From Bradyrhizobium frederickii (GTDB lineage Bacteria; Pseudomonadota; Alphaproteobacteria; Rhizobiales; Xanthobacteraceae): 64,000 nucleotides of DNA. The first letter of the stretch is position 1, and every line of letters starts with the position of its first letter. Both the position numbers and the translations under genes were made by a program. The notes below the pieces were generated by a model, which saw only the letters and a list, made by a program, of their open reading frames with translations, was not told the DNA's origin and searched no databases. The stretch spans positions 62,001-126,000 of the forward strand of contig NZ_SPQS01000013.1 of assembly GCF_004570865.1 (NCBI RefSeq). The letters run 5' to 3'. Below are positions 34,692-42,575 of this stretch, piece after piece.

Positions 34692-34892
34692 ATGAGGCTT
34701 CTCGCACTCGAACTGATCCTTTCCCTGCTCGACGTCCGCGGCCATATCCCGCGTTTCGACGACTTCCGCCCGACCCCGGTCGCACCGGCTCCGGCCGGCG
34801 CCGCGCGCGCCCTGGCCGCCGTCATCGCTGTCCTCGCCGTGCTGTCGCTGGCGATCTGGGCAGCGGTCTGGCTTGCCAAGCATCTGTTCTAG
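34692..34892 (+). CDS. Small single-pass membrane protein
   Basis: A 66-residue protein with no named family that I recognise. Residues 1-25 are soluble or peripheral (LELILSLLDVRGHIPRFDDF), a Pro/Ala stretch follows, and residues ~38-62 form one hydrophobic helix (ALAAVIAVLAVLSLAIWAAVWLA). It lies between hemN and nirK, directly after an FNR-type site. That place and the clean open frame suggest a real, low-oxygen-induced gene, but no ribosome-binding site is strong. B. japonicum has a small gene in the equivalent position, as far as I recall. Confidence 0.55.
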   Translation: MRLLALELILSLLDVRGHIPRFDDFRPTPVAPAPAGAARALAAVIAVLAVLSLAIWAAVWLAKHLF

Positions 34893-35092
34893 TCGCGTCT
34901 TCTCCAAGGCCGCAGGCGCCGAACGCGTCGGCAACGATCCGTGGCGCGTCAGAAATGTCGGCGCCGCCGTGCGGCCGCTGGTCACTCGGCCGCGACATCC
35001 GCATCACGCCATCGGATGCGGTTAACGTGGCGCGCCGATCCTGCTCCGTTGAGACAGCTAGGTGCTGTTGCGGAGCTGAATCCGGCAAAACC

Positions 35093-35106
35093 TTGTTGCA
35101 GCGCAA
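35093..35106. promoter_or_regulatory. FNR/NnrR-type box upstream of nirK
   Basis: TTGTTGCAGCGCAA (TTG-N8-CAA) ends 68 bp before the nirK start. The inner TTGC-AGC-GCAA is also a perfect dyad. Denitrification genes of bradyrhizobia are controlled by FixK2 and NnrR through such sites. Confidence 0.6.
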
Positions 35107-35174
35107 ACACCATCCCCGAGATCGGAGCACACTGCATTCCGTCATCAAACCTTTTCAGATGAAGGATGCTTCCG

Positions 35175-36272
35175 ATGTTCACCCGCAGAGCCGCATTGAT
35201 CAGCGCCGCCGCGACCGCTTTGATGCTGGCGGCCCCGGCTTTCGCCGCCAGCGATCTCAAGCTGCCGCGTCAGAAGGTAGAGCTGGTCGCTCCGCCCTTC
35301 GTGCACGCGCACGAGCAGGCCACGACCCAGGGCCCCAAGATCGTCGAGTTCACGATGACGGTCGAGGAAAAGAAGGTCGTCATCGACGACAAGGGCACCA
35401 CCTTCCAGGCAATGACGTTCAACGGCTCGATGCCGGGACCGCTCATGGTCGTACATGAGGGCGACTACGTCGAGCTGACGCTGGTCAATCCCGCGACCAA
35501 CACCATGCCGCACAACATCGACTTCCATTCCGCGACCGGCGCGCTCGGCGGCGGCGAACTGACGCTGATCAACCCCGGCGAGCAGGTCGTGCTGCGCTGG
35601 AAGGCGACCAAGACCGGCGTGTTCGTCTATCACTGCGCACCGGGTGGTCCGATGATCCCCTGGCACGTCGTCTCCGGCATGAACGGCGCCGTGATGGTGC
35701 TGCCGCGCGACGGACTGAACGACGGCAAGGGTCACGCCCTGAAGTACGACAAGATCTTCTATATCGGCGAGCAGGACATGTACGTGCCGCGCGACGAGAA
35801 GGGCAATTTCAAATCCTACGACTCGCCGGGCGAAGCCTTCACCGAGACCGAAGAGGTGATGAAGAAGCTGATCCCTTCCCATGTCGTGTTCAACGGCAAG
35901 GTCGGCGCGCTCACCGGCAAGAATGCGCTCACCGCCAAGGTTGGAGACAACGTCCTGATCGTGCATTCGCAGGCCAATCGCGACAGCCGTCCGCATCTGA
36001 TCGGCGGCCATGGCGACTATGTCTGGGAGACCGGCAAGTTCGGCAATGCACCTGAAGTCGGGCTCGAGACCTGGTTCATCCGCGGCGGCTCGGCGGGAGC
36101 TGCGCTGTACAAGTTCCAACAGCCCGGCATCTACGCCTACGTCACGCACAATCTGATCGAAGCCGCAGACCTTGGCGCCACCGCGCACTTCAAGGTCGAA
36201 GGCAAGTGGAACGACGATCTGATGACCCAGGTGAAGGCACCTGCCGAAATACCGGCTCCCAAGACCAACTAA
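35175..36272 (+). CDS. nirK: Copper nitrite reductase NirK
   Basis: A 365-residue periplasmic enzyme that reduces nitrite to nitric oxide. Type 1 copper ligands are His113, Cys154, His164 and Met169; type 2 ligands are His118, His153 and His325. The catalytic Asp116 (HNIDFH) and the His274 of SRPHLIGGHGD are both present, so the enzyme should be active. The leader MFTRRAALISAAATAL is Tat-like. The ATG at 35175 is chosen because GAAGGA lies 8 bp upstream; an ATG at 35166 is also in frame. A strong hairpin terminator follows the stop, and nirV lies beyond it. Confidence 0.97.
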   Translation: MFTRRAALISAAATALMLAAPAFAASDLKLPRQKVELVAPPFVHAHEQATTQGPKIVEFTMTVEEKKVVIDDKGTTFQAMTFNGSMPGPLMVVHEGDYVELTLVNPATNTMPHNIDFHSATGALGGGELTLINPGEQVVLRWKATKTGVFVYHCAPGGPMIPWHVVSGMNGAVMVLPRDGLNDGKGHALKYDKIFYIGEQDMYVPRDEKGNFKSYDSPGEAFTETEEVMKKLIPSHVVFNGKVGALTGKNALTAKVGDNVLIVHSQANRDSRPHLIGGHGDYVWETGKFGNAPEVGLETWFIRGGSAGAALYKFQQPGIYAYVTHNLIEAADLGATAHFKVEGKWNDDLMTQVKAPAEIPAPKTN

Positions 36273-36279
36273 ACGCGAC

Positions 36280-36310
36280 AAGGGGCCGGTTATCACCGGC
36301 CCCTTCTTTC
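36280..36310 (+). terminator. Intrinsic terminator between nirK and nirV
   Basis: An 11-bp perfect stem (AAGGGGCCGGT at 36280-36290 and its inverse at 36295-36305, TATC loop) is followed by the T-rich tail CTTTC. It begins 8 bp after the nirK stop and ends before nirV, so nirV may depend on read-through or on lower expression. Confidence 0.8.
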
Positions 36311-36324
36311 TTCGAGGAATGACC

Positions 36325-37203
36325 ATGCTGATCGCATTCAAGCTCAAACTGGCACTCGCCTGCGCCGCCGGGCTCGCAGGGCCGATCGCGATGGCACCGC
36401 TGGTTTCGACCATGGCAGTCCGCGGCACGGCGAGGGAGCCTGCGATCGCCAGGGTCGCGCCGGGCAGCCTGTCCTATCGCGAGGCCGGCGATTTCACACG
36501 CGGCGGGCAGCAGGCGGAAGCGCCGCTGCGCGCGATGCGCGTCGACCGGCCGCTGCACATCATGCGAAACCAGGTCTCGTCATCCGACTATCAGCTTTGC
36601 GTGCAGGACGGCGCCTGCCGCGCCCTCGATCGCGACGTGGCCGTCGCTCCCGATCGCCCTGCGGTGCAGGTGAACTGGCACGACGCCGAGGCCTATGCGG
36701 GCTGGCTGTCGCGCAAGACGGGCCACCACTACCGGCTTCCGAGCGATGAGGAATGGGCTTTTGCCGCCGGCTCCAGATTCAAGGACGACGGTCTTGCGGT
36801 CGATGCGAACGATCCTTCCAAGCGCTGGATCAGCCGCTATGAGCGCGAATCCGAACGCGACCTCTCCGACACCAAGACCTATCCGTTCGGCAAGTTCGGC
36901 CCGAACGAACACGGCATCGAAGATCTTGCCGGCAATGTCTGGGAGTGGACGTCGACCTGCTTCGTGCGCTCGCGCGTCGACGCTTCAGGCAATGCCGGCC
37001 GCCCGACCGTGAACTGCGGCGTGCGCGTCGCCGAGGGTGCGCACCGCGCCTATGTCACCGATTTCATCCGCGACGCCCGCGCTGGCGGCTGCGCCCAGGG
37101 CGTGCCGCCCGCCAATCTCGGCTTCCGCCTGGTGCGCGAGGAGACGTCGTGGGTGGCGAGCGTATCGGGACGTCTCAGCAAGAGCTGGTCATCCAGGTCG
37201 TGA
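36325..37203 (+). CDS. nirV: NirV, formylglycine-generating-enzyme-like protein
   Basis: A 292-residue exported protein of the SUMF1/FGE-sulfatase superfamily, found next to nirK in many denitrifiers. Its exact role is not known. The N-terminus is a signal peptide (LALACAAGLAGPIAMA). Core signs are RNQVSSSDYQLCVQDGAC, PAVQVNWHDAEAYAGWLSRKTGHHYRLPSDEEWAFAAG (by position ~112-150), NEHGIEDLAGNVWEWTSTCF and the C-terminal NLGFRLVRE. The ATG at 36325 is preferred to 36319 because GAGGA then has normal spacing. Its last 15 bp overlap a convergent tautomerase gene. A decayed copy lies at 38977-39547. Confidence 0.9.
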   Translation: MLIAFKLKLALACAAGLAGPIAMAPLVSTMAVRGTAREPAIARVAPGSLSYREAGDFTRGGQQAEAPLRAMRVDRPLHIMRNQVSSSDYQLCVQDGACRALDRDVAVAPDRPAVQVNWHDAEAYAGWLSRKTGHHYRLPSDEEWAFAAGSRFKDDGLAVDANDPSKRWISRYERESERDLSDTKTYPFGKFGPNEHGIEDLAGNVWEWTSTCFVRSRVDASGNAGRPTVNCGVRVAEGAHRAYVTDFIRDARAGGCAQGVPPANLGFRLVREETSWVASVSGRLSKSWSSRS

Positions 37204-37743
37204 CGAGCGCTGGTCGGCTGACTGCGCGCTACGTGTGGCGTCGAGCACGCCCTCCAGCAGCGCCATGGCCTTGCTGTGGCGTCGCCGTGCCAGGCGCTCC
37301 TCGCCCACGTTGCGTTCCTGCTGACCGGCGATGAAAGCGTGGATGTCGGCCATCCTGTGAATGCCGCCGCGGCTGCCCCATGTGCCATCTTCGACCTCGG
37401 TGGGAAACACCCAGACGCGTGGTGCCACGTCGTCGAAGCTGCCTCCTTCCGCACGAGCTACCGCCTCGGTGACGTCCCTCACGAGCGCCTTGCGCGAGGC
37501 ATCGGTATACTGGCCTTCGGGAACGGAAGGCACGATCCGGTAGCGCGGCCTCTCGGACGGCGCGCCTGCGACGAAGATTGCGGCCGGCCTGTGCAGGAAG
37601 ACGACCGTAACACTTTGCGCCACCCGGCTTGCCGGGTCGAACCCTTCGTGTCCGATCAGAATGTCGCCGAGCTCCTTCACCAGGCGAGCTTCGGCCTCGG
37701 CCTTCAAGGCCCCTTCTGGAATTGTCAGATCGATCATCGGCAT
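37189..37743 (-). CDS. Fused two-unit tautomerase-family protein
   Basis: A 184-residue protein whose start, MPMIDLTIPEGAL, exposes Pro as residue 1 after Met removal, the catalytic base of the 4-oxalocrotonate tautomerase family. A second beta-alpha-beta unit follows (RYRIVPSVPEGQYTDASRKALVRDVTEAVARAE, then RVWVFPTEVEDGTWGSRGGIH), so it is a fused or trimeric type like malonate-semialdehyde decarboxylase or cis-CaaD relatives. A ~45-residue charged tail extends beyond the domain and overlaps nirV. AAGGAGG precedes the ATG at 37743. It lies between the two nirV copies, downstream of the GlxA-type regulator. Confidence 0.75.
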   Translation of the reverse strand: MPMIDLTIPEGALKAEAEARLVKELGDILIGHEGFDPASRVAQSVTVVFLHRPAAIFVAGAPSERPRYRIVPSVPEGQYTDASRKALVRDVTEAVARAEGGSFDDVAPRVWVFPTEVEDGTWGSRGGIHRMADIHAFIAGQQERNVGEERLARRRHSKAMALLEGVLDATRSAQSADQRSSRPG

Positions 37744-37871
37744 GGTTGAGCCTCCTTGCACTCATCCCGCGGCGCCCGCTGGTTGCGACGCGCATGAGCC
37801 GTTCTAGGACGCGATGCCCGGCCGGCGGCAGTGGCGATATCGCCATTTTCGAAGGTATTTCGGACACGCCC

Positions 37872-38891
37872 TCAGGCGGCAACGGCGACGCGGTGCCGAT
37901 GACGGCGTGAAAAGCGCCGCTGGTAGTCTCGCGGCGACAGACCGGTCTCGCGCTTGAACAGGCGCCGGAATGTGGAAAGATCGCCGTAGCCGACGCGCTG
38001 GCTCACGGCATCCATCGTCAAATCTTTGGTTTCAAGCAGCCGCTTGGCAACGTCGATCCGCAGGCTCTGCAGATAGTGCAGCGGCGTCTTGCCCATGGCT
38101 CGCTTGAAACGCCGATTGAGGGTTCGCTCGCTGACCGCCAACTGACGCGCGAGTTCGCCAAGACTGAAGCCGCGCTGGAGCGATCTTTCCATCCACCGCT
38201 GTGCGCGCAACACCAGCGCATCGGAATGGTGATTCTCTGACATGCTCGCGTAGGAGGACTGCGCCACCCGGTTGCCGTCGATCAGCATCAGCTTGCCGGT
38301 TTCCGCGGCGACCTCCGCGCCGACGAGCTTCTGGACGATGCGCAGCGCGAGATTGAGAGCGCTCGTCACCGCGCCGCTGCAGATGATGTCGTCCTGCTCG
38401 GTGATGATGTCGTTGATGCGTAGGTCGACATTGGGGTAGCGCTGCGCGAACGTCTTGCCTCTCGCCCAATGCGTCGTCGCGACGGAGCCGTCGAGCAGGC
38501 CAGCCTCGGCCAGCAGGAAACTCCCCGTACAATAGGATGCCAGCAGCACGCCGCGCTGATGCTGCCGGCGCAAGGCCTCGATCAGCGGTGTGACCAGCTC
38601 CTTCCGGTTCAGGAATCCTTCCACGTCGGGGACGAACGGGCCCGGCACGACGACGGCGTCAGCCGGCGAACGTGTGCTGATCGGTCCATCAACATCGATG
38701 CGTTGGCCCGACGCGGTCCGAACCTCCCGGCCGTCGATCGACTCAATGCGCCATCGCAATGGCGCCGGCTTCCCCGATGTCCGGCGTCCGCCCGCGATGC
38801 AGTTTGCCGCCGTGAAGACGTCGATCATTCCGGCAACGCTCGAGGCGAGGATTCCTTCATAAACCCAGATCTTGATCAGTGGCATCGCCAT
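37872..38891 (-). CDS. GlxA-type AraC-family regulator
   Basis: A 339-residue regulator with an N-terminal DJ-1/PfpI-like domain (IWVYEGILASSVAGMIDVFTAANCIAG, VVPGPFVPD, LLASYCTGSFLLAEAGLLDG with the nucleophile-elbow Cys). A C-terminal AraC double helix-turn-helix follows (SLGELARQLAVSERTLNRRFKRAMG and TMDAVSQRVGYGDLSTFRRLFKRETG). The start is either 38891 or 38885; both are ATG. It is in line with the tautomerase gene 128 bp downstream, which may be its target. Confidence 0.88.
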   Translation of the reverse strand: MAMPLIKIWVYEGILASSVAGMIDVFTAANCIAGGRRTSGKPAPLRWRIESIDGREVRTASGQRIDVDGPISTRSPADAVVVPGPFVPDVEGFLNRKELVTPLIEALRRQHQRGVLLASYCTGSFLLAEAGLLDGSVATTHWARGKTFAQRYPNVDLRINDIITEQDDIICSGAVTSALNLALRIVQKLVGAEVAAETGKLMLIDGNRVAQSSYASMSENHHSDALVLRAQRWMERSLQRGFSLGELARQLAVSERTLNRRFKRAMGKTPLHYLQSLRIDVAKRLLETKDLTMDAVSQRVGYGDLSTFRRLFKRETGLSPRDYQRRFSRRHRHRVAVAA

Positions 38892-38976
38892 GTCCGATTT
38901 TGCCCTCGACGAGGCAATACTGCCACCGCCCAGTCGACGCCGGCAAGCCGTCATGGTTCGGCCGTTCAGGCGGGCG

Positions 38977-39547
38977 CGACGTGGCGGTCGCCCCCGATCG
39001 CCCTGCGGTGCAGGTGAACTGGCACGACGCCTAGGCCTATGCGGGCTGGCTGTCGCGCAAGACGGGCCACCATTACCGGCTGCCGAGCGATGAGGAATGG
39101 GCCTTTGCCGCCGGCTCCAGATTCAAGGACGACGGTCTTGCGGTCGATGCGAACGATCCTTCCAAGCGCTGGATCAGGCGCTATGAGCGCGAATCCGAGC
39201 GTGACCTCGCCGACACCAAGACCTATCCGTTCGGCAAGTTCGGCCCGAACGAACACGGCATCGAAGATCTTGGCGGCAATGTCTGGGAGTGGACGTCGAC
39301 CTGCTTCGTGCGCTCGCGCGTCGACGCTTCAGGCAATGCCGGCCGCCCGACCGTGAACTGCGGCGTGCGCGTCGCCGAGGGTGCGCACCGCGCCTATGTC
39401 ACCGATTTCATCCGCGACGCCCGCGCCGGCGGCTGCGCCTAGGGCGTGCCCCCCGCCAATCTCGGCTTCCGCCTGGTGCGCGAGGAGACGTCGTGGGTGG
39501 CGAGCGTATCGGCGCGCTGGAGCAAGGTGTGGGCGGCAAGATCATAA
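38977..39547 (+). pseudogene. nirV: Truncated, stop-interrupted copy of nirV
   Basis: This matches nirV codons ~104 to the end, offset exactly 2,344 bp from the intact gene with no insertions or deletions that I can see. By eye there are about 14 substitutions in the first ~535 bases. Two change codons to stops: GAG to TAG at 39032-39034, and CAG to TAG at 39440-39442. Other changes include Ser to Arg and Ala to Gly. The last 12 codons diverge more (SARWSKVWAARS versus SGRLSKSWSSRS) but still align to the stop. The first ~103 codons, with the signal peptide, are missing. Confidence 0.92.
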
Positions 39548-39589
39548 TCATAGCGGCGCGCATACGTTTTCCCGTCAACGTCTCGTCGA

Positions 39590-39604
39590 TTAGAATCGAT
39601 CTAA
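39590..39604. promoter_or_regulatory. Candidate iron-responsive operator, first copy
   Basis: TTAGAATCGATCTAA has inverted arms TTAGA/TCTAA. It lies 115 bp before the ferric-iron binding-protein gene. The arms resemble the rhizobial iron control element that Irr binds. Confidence 0.5.
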
Positions 39605-39613
39605 TAATAGATA

Positions 39614-39628
39614 TTGGAATCGCTCTAA
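39614..39628. promoter_or_regulatory. Candidate iron-responsive operator, second copy
   Basis: TTGGAATCGCTCTAA matches the site at 39590-39604 at 13 of 15 positions, exactly 24 bp further along. The spacing puts the two on nearly the same DNA face, as paired repressor sites often are. Confidence 0.45.
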
Positions 39629-39718
39629 GTCGTGCTTCTCGCGACATCGGGTCGCTGACGTTGTCGCATCGCCTGCGCTACTCAATCTGGCGTCAATCGC
39701 CCGCCTGGAGCAGCCCTT

Positions 39719-40744
39719 ATGATCGATCTTCGCGTCCTCGCCGCCTCCGCGGCGGTATTGAGCCTGACCTTATCCTTCGCGTCGAAAGCAGCCGCCAATG
39801 GCGAAGTCAACGTCTATACCTATCGCGAGACCAAGCTGATCCAACCGCTGTTCGACGCATTCAGCAAGGATACGGGCGTCAAGGTCAATGTCGTCTCCGC
39901 GAGCTCAGGTCTGGAGCAGCGCATGAAGGCGGAAGGCGCCAACGGTCCGGCCGACGTGCTGCTGACGGTGGACATCGGCCGCATCGACGAGGCCGTGCAG
40001 GCGGGCGTCACCCAGCCGATCAAGTCGGAGCTGGTCGACAAGGTCGTGCCGGCGCAGTATCGCGATCCGGACGGACACTGGGCCGGCATCTCCATGCGCG
40101 CGCGCGTGATCTATGCCTCGAAGGATCGCGTCAAGCAGGACAAGATTACCTATGAGGAGCTCGCCGATCCCAAGTGGAAGGGCAAGATCTGCATTCGCTC
40201 GGGCCAGCACATCTACAACAACGCCCTGTTCGCGGCCTACACGGCCAAGCACGGCGAAGCCAAGGCCGAGGAATGGCTGCGCGGCGTGAAGGCCAATCTC
40301 GCGCAGAAGCCGTCGGGCGGCGATCGTGAAGCCGCGCGTGACGTTGCCGCCGGCAAGTGCGATATTGGCATCGGCAACACCTATTACTGGGCGCTGATGA
40401 TGAACAACGATCCCGAGAAGAAGCCGTGGGCGGAGGCGACCCGCGTCATCCTGCCGACCTTCGAGGGCGGCGGCACCCACGTCAACCTCTCCGGCGTGCT
40501 GCTCGCCAAGCACGCGCCCAACAAGGCCAACGGCATCAAGCTGATCGAGTGGCTCGTTAGCGAGCAGGCGCAGCAGATGTATGCCGACCAGAACTACGAA
40601 TATCCGGTTCGGAGCGGCGTCCCCATCAACTCTACCATCGCGGGCTACGGCAATCTCGGCCCAGATCCGCTGCCGATCGCAAAGATCGCTGCCAACCGCA
40701 AGGCTGCGGCCTCGCTGGTGGACAAGGTCGGCTTTGACAACTGA
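39719..40744 (+). CDS. fbpA: Ferric-iron ABC transporter substrate-binding protein (FbpA/AfuA-like)
   Basis: A 341-residue periplasmic iron-binding protein. A signal peptide ends at SKAAANG. Family signs are VNVYTYRETKLIQPLFDAF, DVLLTVDIGRIDEAVQAG, WKGKICIRSGQHIYNNALFAAY and CDIGIGNTYYWALMM with the adjacent iron-ligand tyrosines. It is followed, with overlap, by a fused permease (40734). Two iron-box-like dyads lie upstream. No ATPase gene is nearby. Confidence 0.93.
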   Translation: MIDLRVLAASAAVLSLTLSFASKAAANGEVNVYTYRETKLIQPLFDAFSKDTGVKVNVVSASSGLEQRMKAEGANGPADVLLTVDIGRIDEAVQAGVTQPIKSELVDKVVPAQYRDPDGHWAGISMRARVIYASKDRVKQDKITYEELADPKWKGKICIRSGQHIYNNALFAAYTAKHGEAKAEEWLRGVKANLAQKPSGGDREAARDVAAGKCDIGIGNTYYWALMMNNDPEKKPWAEATRVILPTFEGGGTHVNLSGVLLAKHAPNKANGIKLIEWLVSEQAQQMYADQNYEYPVRSGVPINSTIAGYGNLGPDPLPIAKIAANRKAAASLVDKVGFDN

Positions 40745-42446
40745 TCTCTGGCGGCCCTCGTCTCTCAAACTGGCAGAAGCTTCGGGCGCACGGCCTCGTT
40801 TGAGAGGCCGCGCCCACGCCGGGCGCGCCGCGACCGCAATCGCGATCGCAACCGCGATCCTGGTCGCGGCGCCCGTGATCTCGATCGTTTCGCTGGCTTT
40901 GCAGCCGGCGCCCGATGTGTGGCACGACCTGATCAACTACGTGCTGCCTGCTGCCCTCCTGGACACCGCCCTCCTGCTTGTCGGGGTCGGCGCGCTCACA
41001 CTTCTGATCGGCGCCGGCACTGCATGGGTGATATCGCGCCACGATTTTCCCGGCCGGGGCATGCTGCTGTGGCTGATGCCGCTGCCGCTGGCGATTCCCA
41101 CCTATCTTGCGGCTTACGTCTATGCCGACCTGTTCGAACCGCTCGGCCTGGTGCATCGCACCCTGGCGATCTGGCTGCCGCTGCACGACGCCCTCGGCCA
41201 TCTGCCCAACCTGCGCTCGCTGCCGGGCGCCATCTTCGTGATCGGGCTCGTGCTCTATCCTTACGTCTATCTGTCGGCGCGTGCGACGTTTCAGGTTCAG
41301 TCTGCCGAATTCGCCGAGGCGGCTACGACGCTGGGGGCCGGCCGATGGACCGTTTTCTGGCGGGTTTCACTGCCGATGGCGCGGCCGGCGCTCGCGGTCG
41401 GCGTGGCGCTGGTCGCGCTGGAAACGCTCAACGACATCGGCGCCAGCGAGTATCTCGGCATCCGCACGCTGACGGTCTCGATCTTCACCACCTGGCTCAA
41501 CCGCGGCAGCCTCGCCGGTGCGGCGCAACTCGCATGCCTGATGCTTGCGATCGTCGCCGGCCTGATCGCGATGGAGCGTTACGGCCGTCGCAACGCCAAC
41601 GCCGAATTCTCGGCCGAAAGCCCGCATGTGAGGCAGCGAACCCCGCTTTCGGGCGCAAGAGCGTGGATCGCGTTTGCGGTCTGCGCGCTGCCGGTGCTGA
41701 TCGGCTTCGTCGTGCCGCTGTTCTATCTGGCGCATCAGGCTCTCGGTCGCGGACTGCTTGCAAATTTCGACCCGCTCCTGTGGCGCCACACCTTCCATTC
41801 GTTTGCCTATGCAGCGCTCGCGACGCTCGTGGCGCTGATGCTTGCGCTCGCCACGACGATCGCGCACCGCTTTCGGCCGGATCCTCTGCGATATGTGGCG
41901 ATGAGCATCGCGCAGACCGGCTACGCGCTGCCGGGTCTCGTGATTGCCCTCGGTCTGCTGACCCCCGTACTGGCGGTCGACAACGCGCTGAGTGCGGTCG
42001 CTGCCTGGACGGGACGTTCGCTGCCCGGGCTGATCCTGGTCGGCTCGGGGACGGCCGTCGTCATCGCCTACACGATTCGTTTTCTGGCCGTGCCGGTCGG
42101 CATGATCAAGGCCGGGTTCGACAGCATTCCGCGCGACTATGACGAGAGCGCGCGCTCGGTCGGCGCGGGCCAGGCGATCATGTTGAGCCAGATCTATCTG
42201 CCGTTGCTCCGGCCCGCGATGCTTGGCGCCGTCATCATCATGTTCGTCGACTGCCTGAAGGAGCTGCCGGCAACGCTGCTCTTGCGGCCCCTCAACGTCG
42301 AAACGCTGTCGACGTCGATCTACCAGTTCGCAAGCCGCGGCAATTTCGAGGACGGCGCGCTTGCGGCCCTCCTGATCATCGCCGCCAGCATCGGTCCGGT
42401 GGTCTGGTTGACCCGGTTCTCCGAGGTGCCGAGCGGCCCCGCTTGA
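40734..42446 (+). CDS. fbpB: Fused ferric-iron ABC transporter permease (FbpB-like)
   Basis: A ~570-residue inner-membrane permease made of two six-helix halves, as in FbpB. Each half has an EAA loop: EFAEAATTLGAGRWTVFWRVSLPMARPA and DYDESARSVGAGQAIMLSQIYLPLLRPAMLG. The start is uncertain: the TTG at 40734 overlaps the fbpA stop and gives a normal length, while the frame farther up runs inside fbpA. The FbpC-type ATPase gene expected next is absent; scoB on the other strand follows instead. Confidence 0.85.
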   Translation: MTTDLWRPSSLKLAEASGARPRLRGRAHAGRAATAIAIATAILVAAPVISIVSLALQPAPDVWHDLINYVLPAALLDTALLLVGVGALTLLIGAGTAWVISRHDFPGRGMLLWLMPLPLAIPTYLAAYVYADLFEPLGLVHRTLAIWLPLHDALGHLPNLRSLPGAIFVIGLVLYPYVYLSARATFQVQSAEFAEAATTLGAGRWTVFWRVSLPMARPALAVGVALVALETLNDIGASEYLGIRTLTVSIFTTWLNRGSLAGAAQLACLMLAIVAGLIAMERYGRRNANAEFSAESPHVRQRTPLSGARAWIAFAVCALPVLIGFVVPLFYLAHQALGRGLLANFDPLLWRHTFHSFAYAALATLVALMLALATTIAHRFRPDPLRYVAMSIAQTGYALPGLVIALGLLTPVLAVDNALSAVAAWTGRSLPGLILVGSGTAVVIAYTIRFLAVPVGMIKAGFDSIPRDYDESARSVGAGQAIMLSQIYLPLLRPAMLGAVIIMFVDCLKELPATLLLRPLNVETLSTSIYQFASRGNFEDGALAALLIIAASIGPVVWLTRFSEVPSGPA

Positions 42447-42575
42447 AGGCATGGGCACATCGTCCGAGCAGCCGTGGTGCTTCGACCATTAAGTTGTCGT
42501 CGCCCGACCTGATCGCTGAACCAAAATCGTAAGGACGCGCAGCCCTATTGTGATGCGCGCCCCAGCGTTTCTCGC

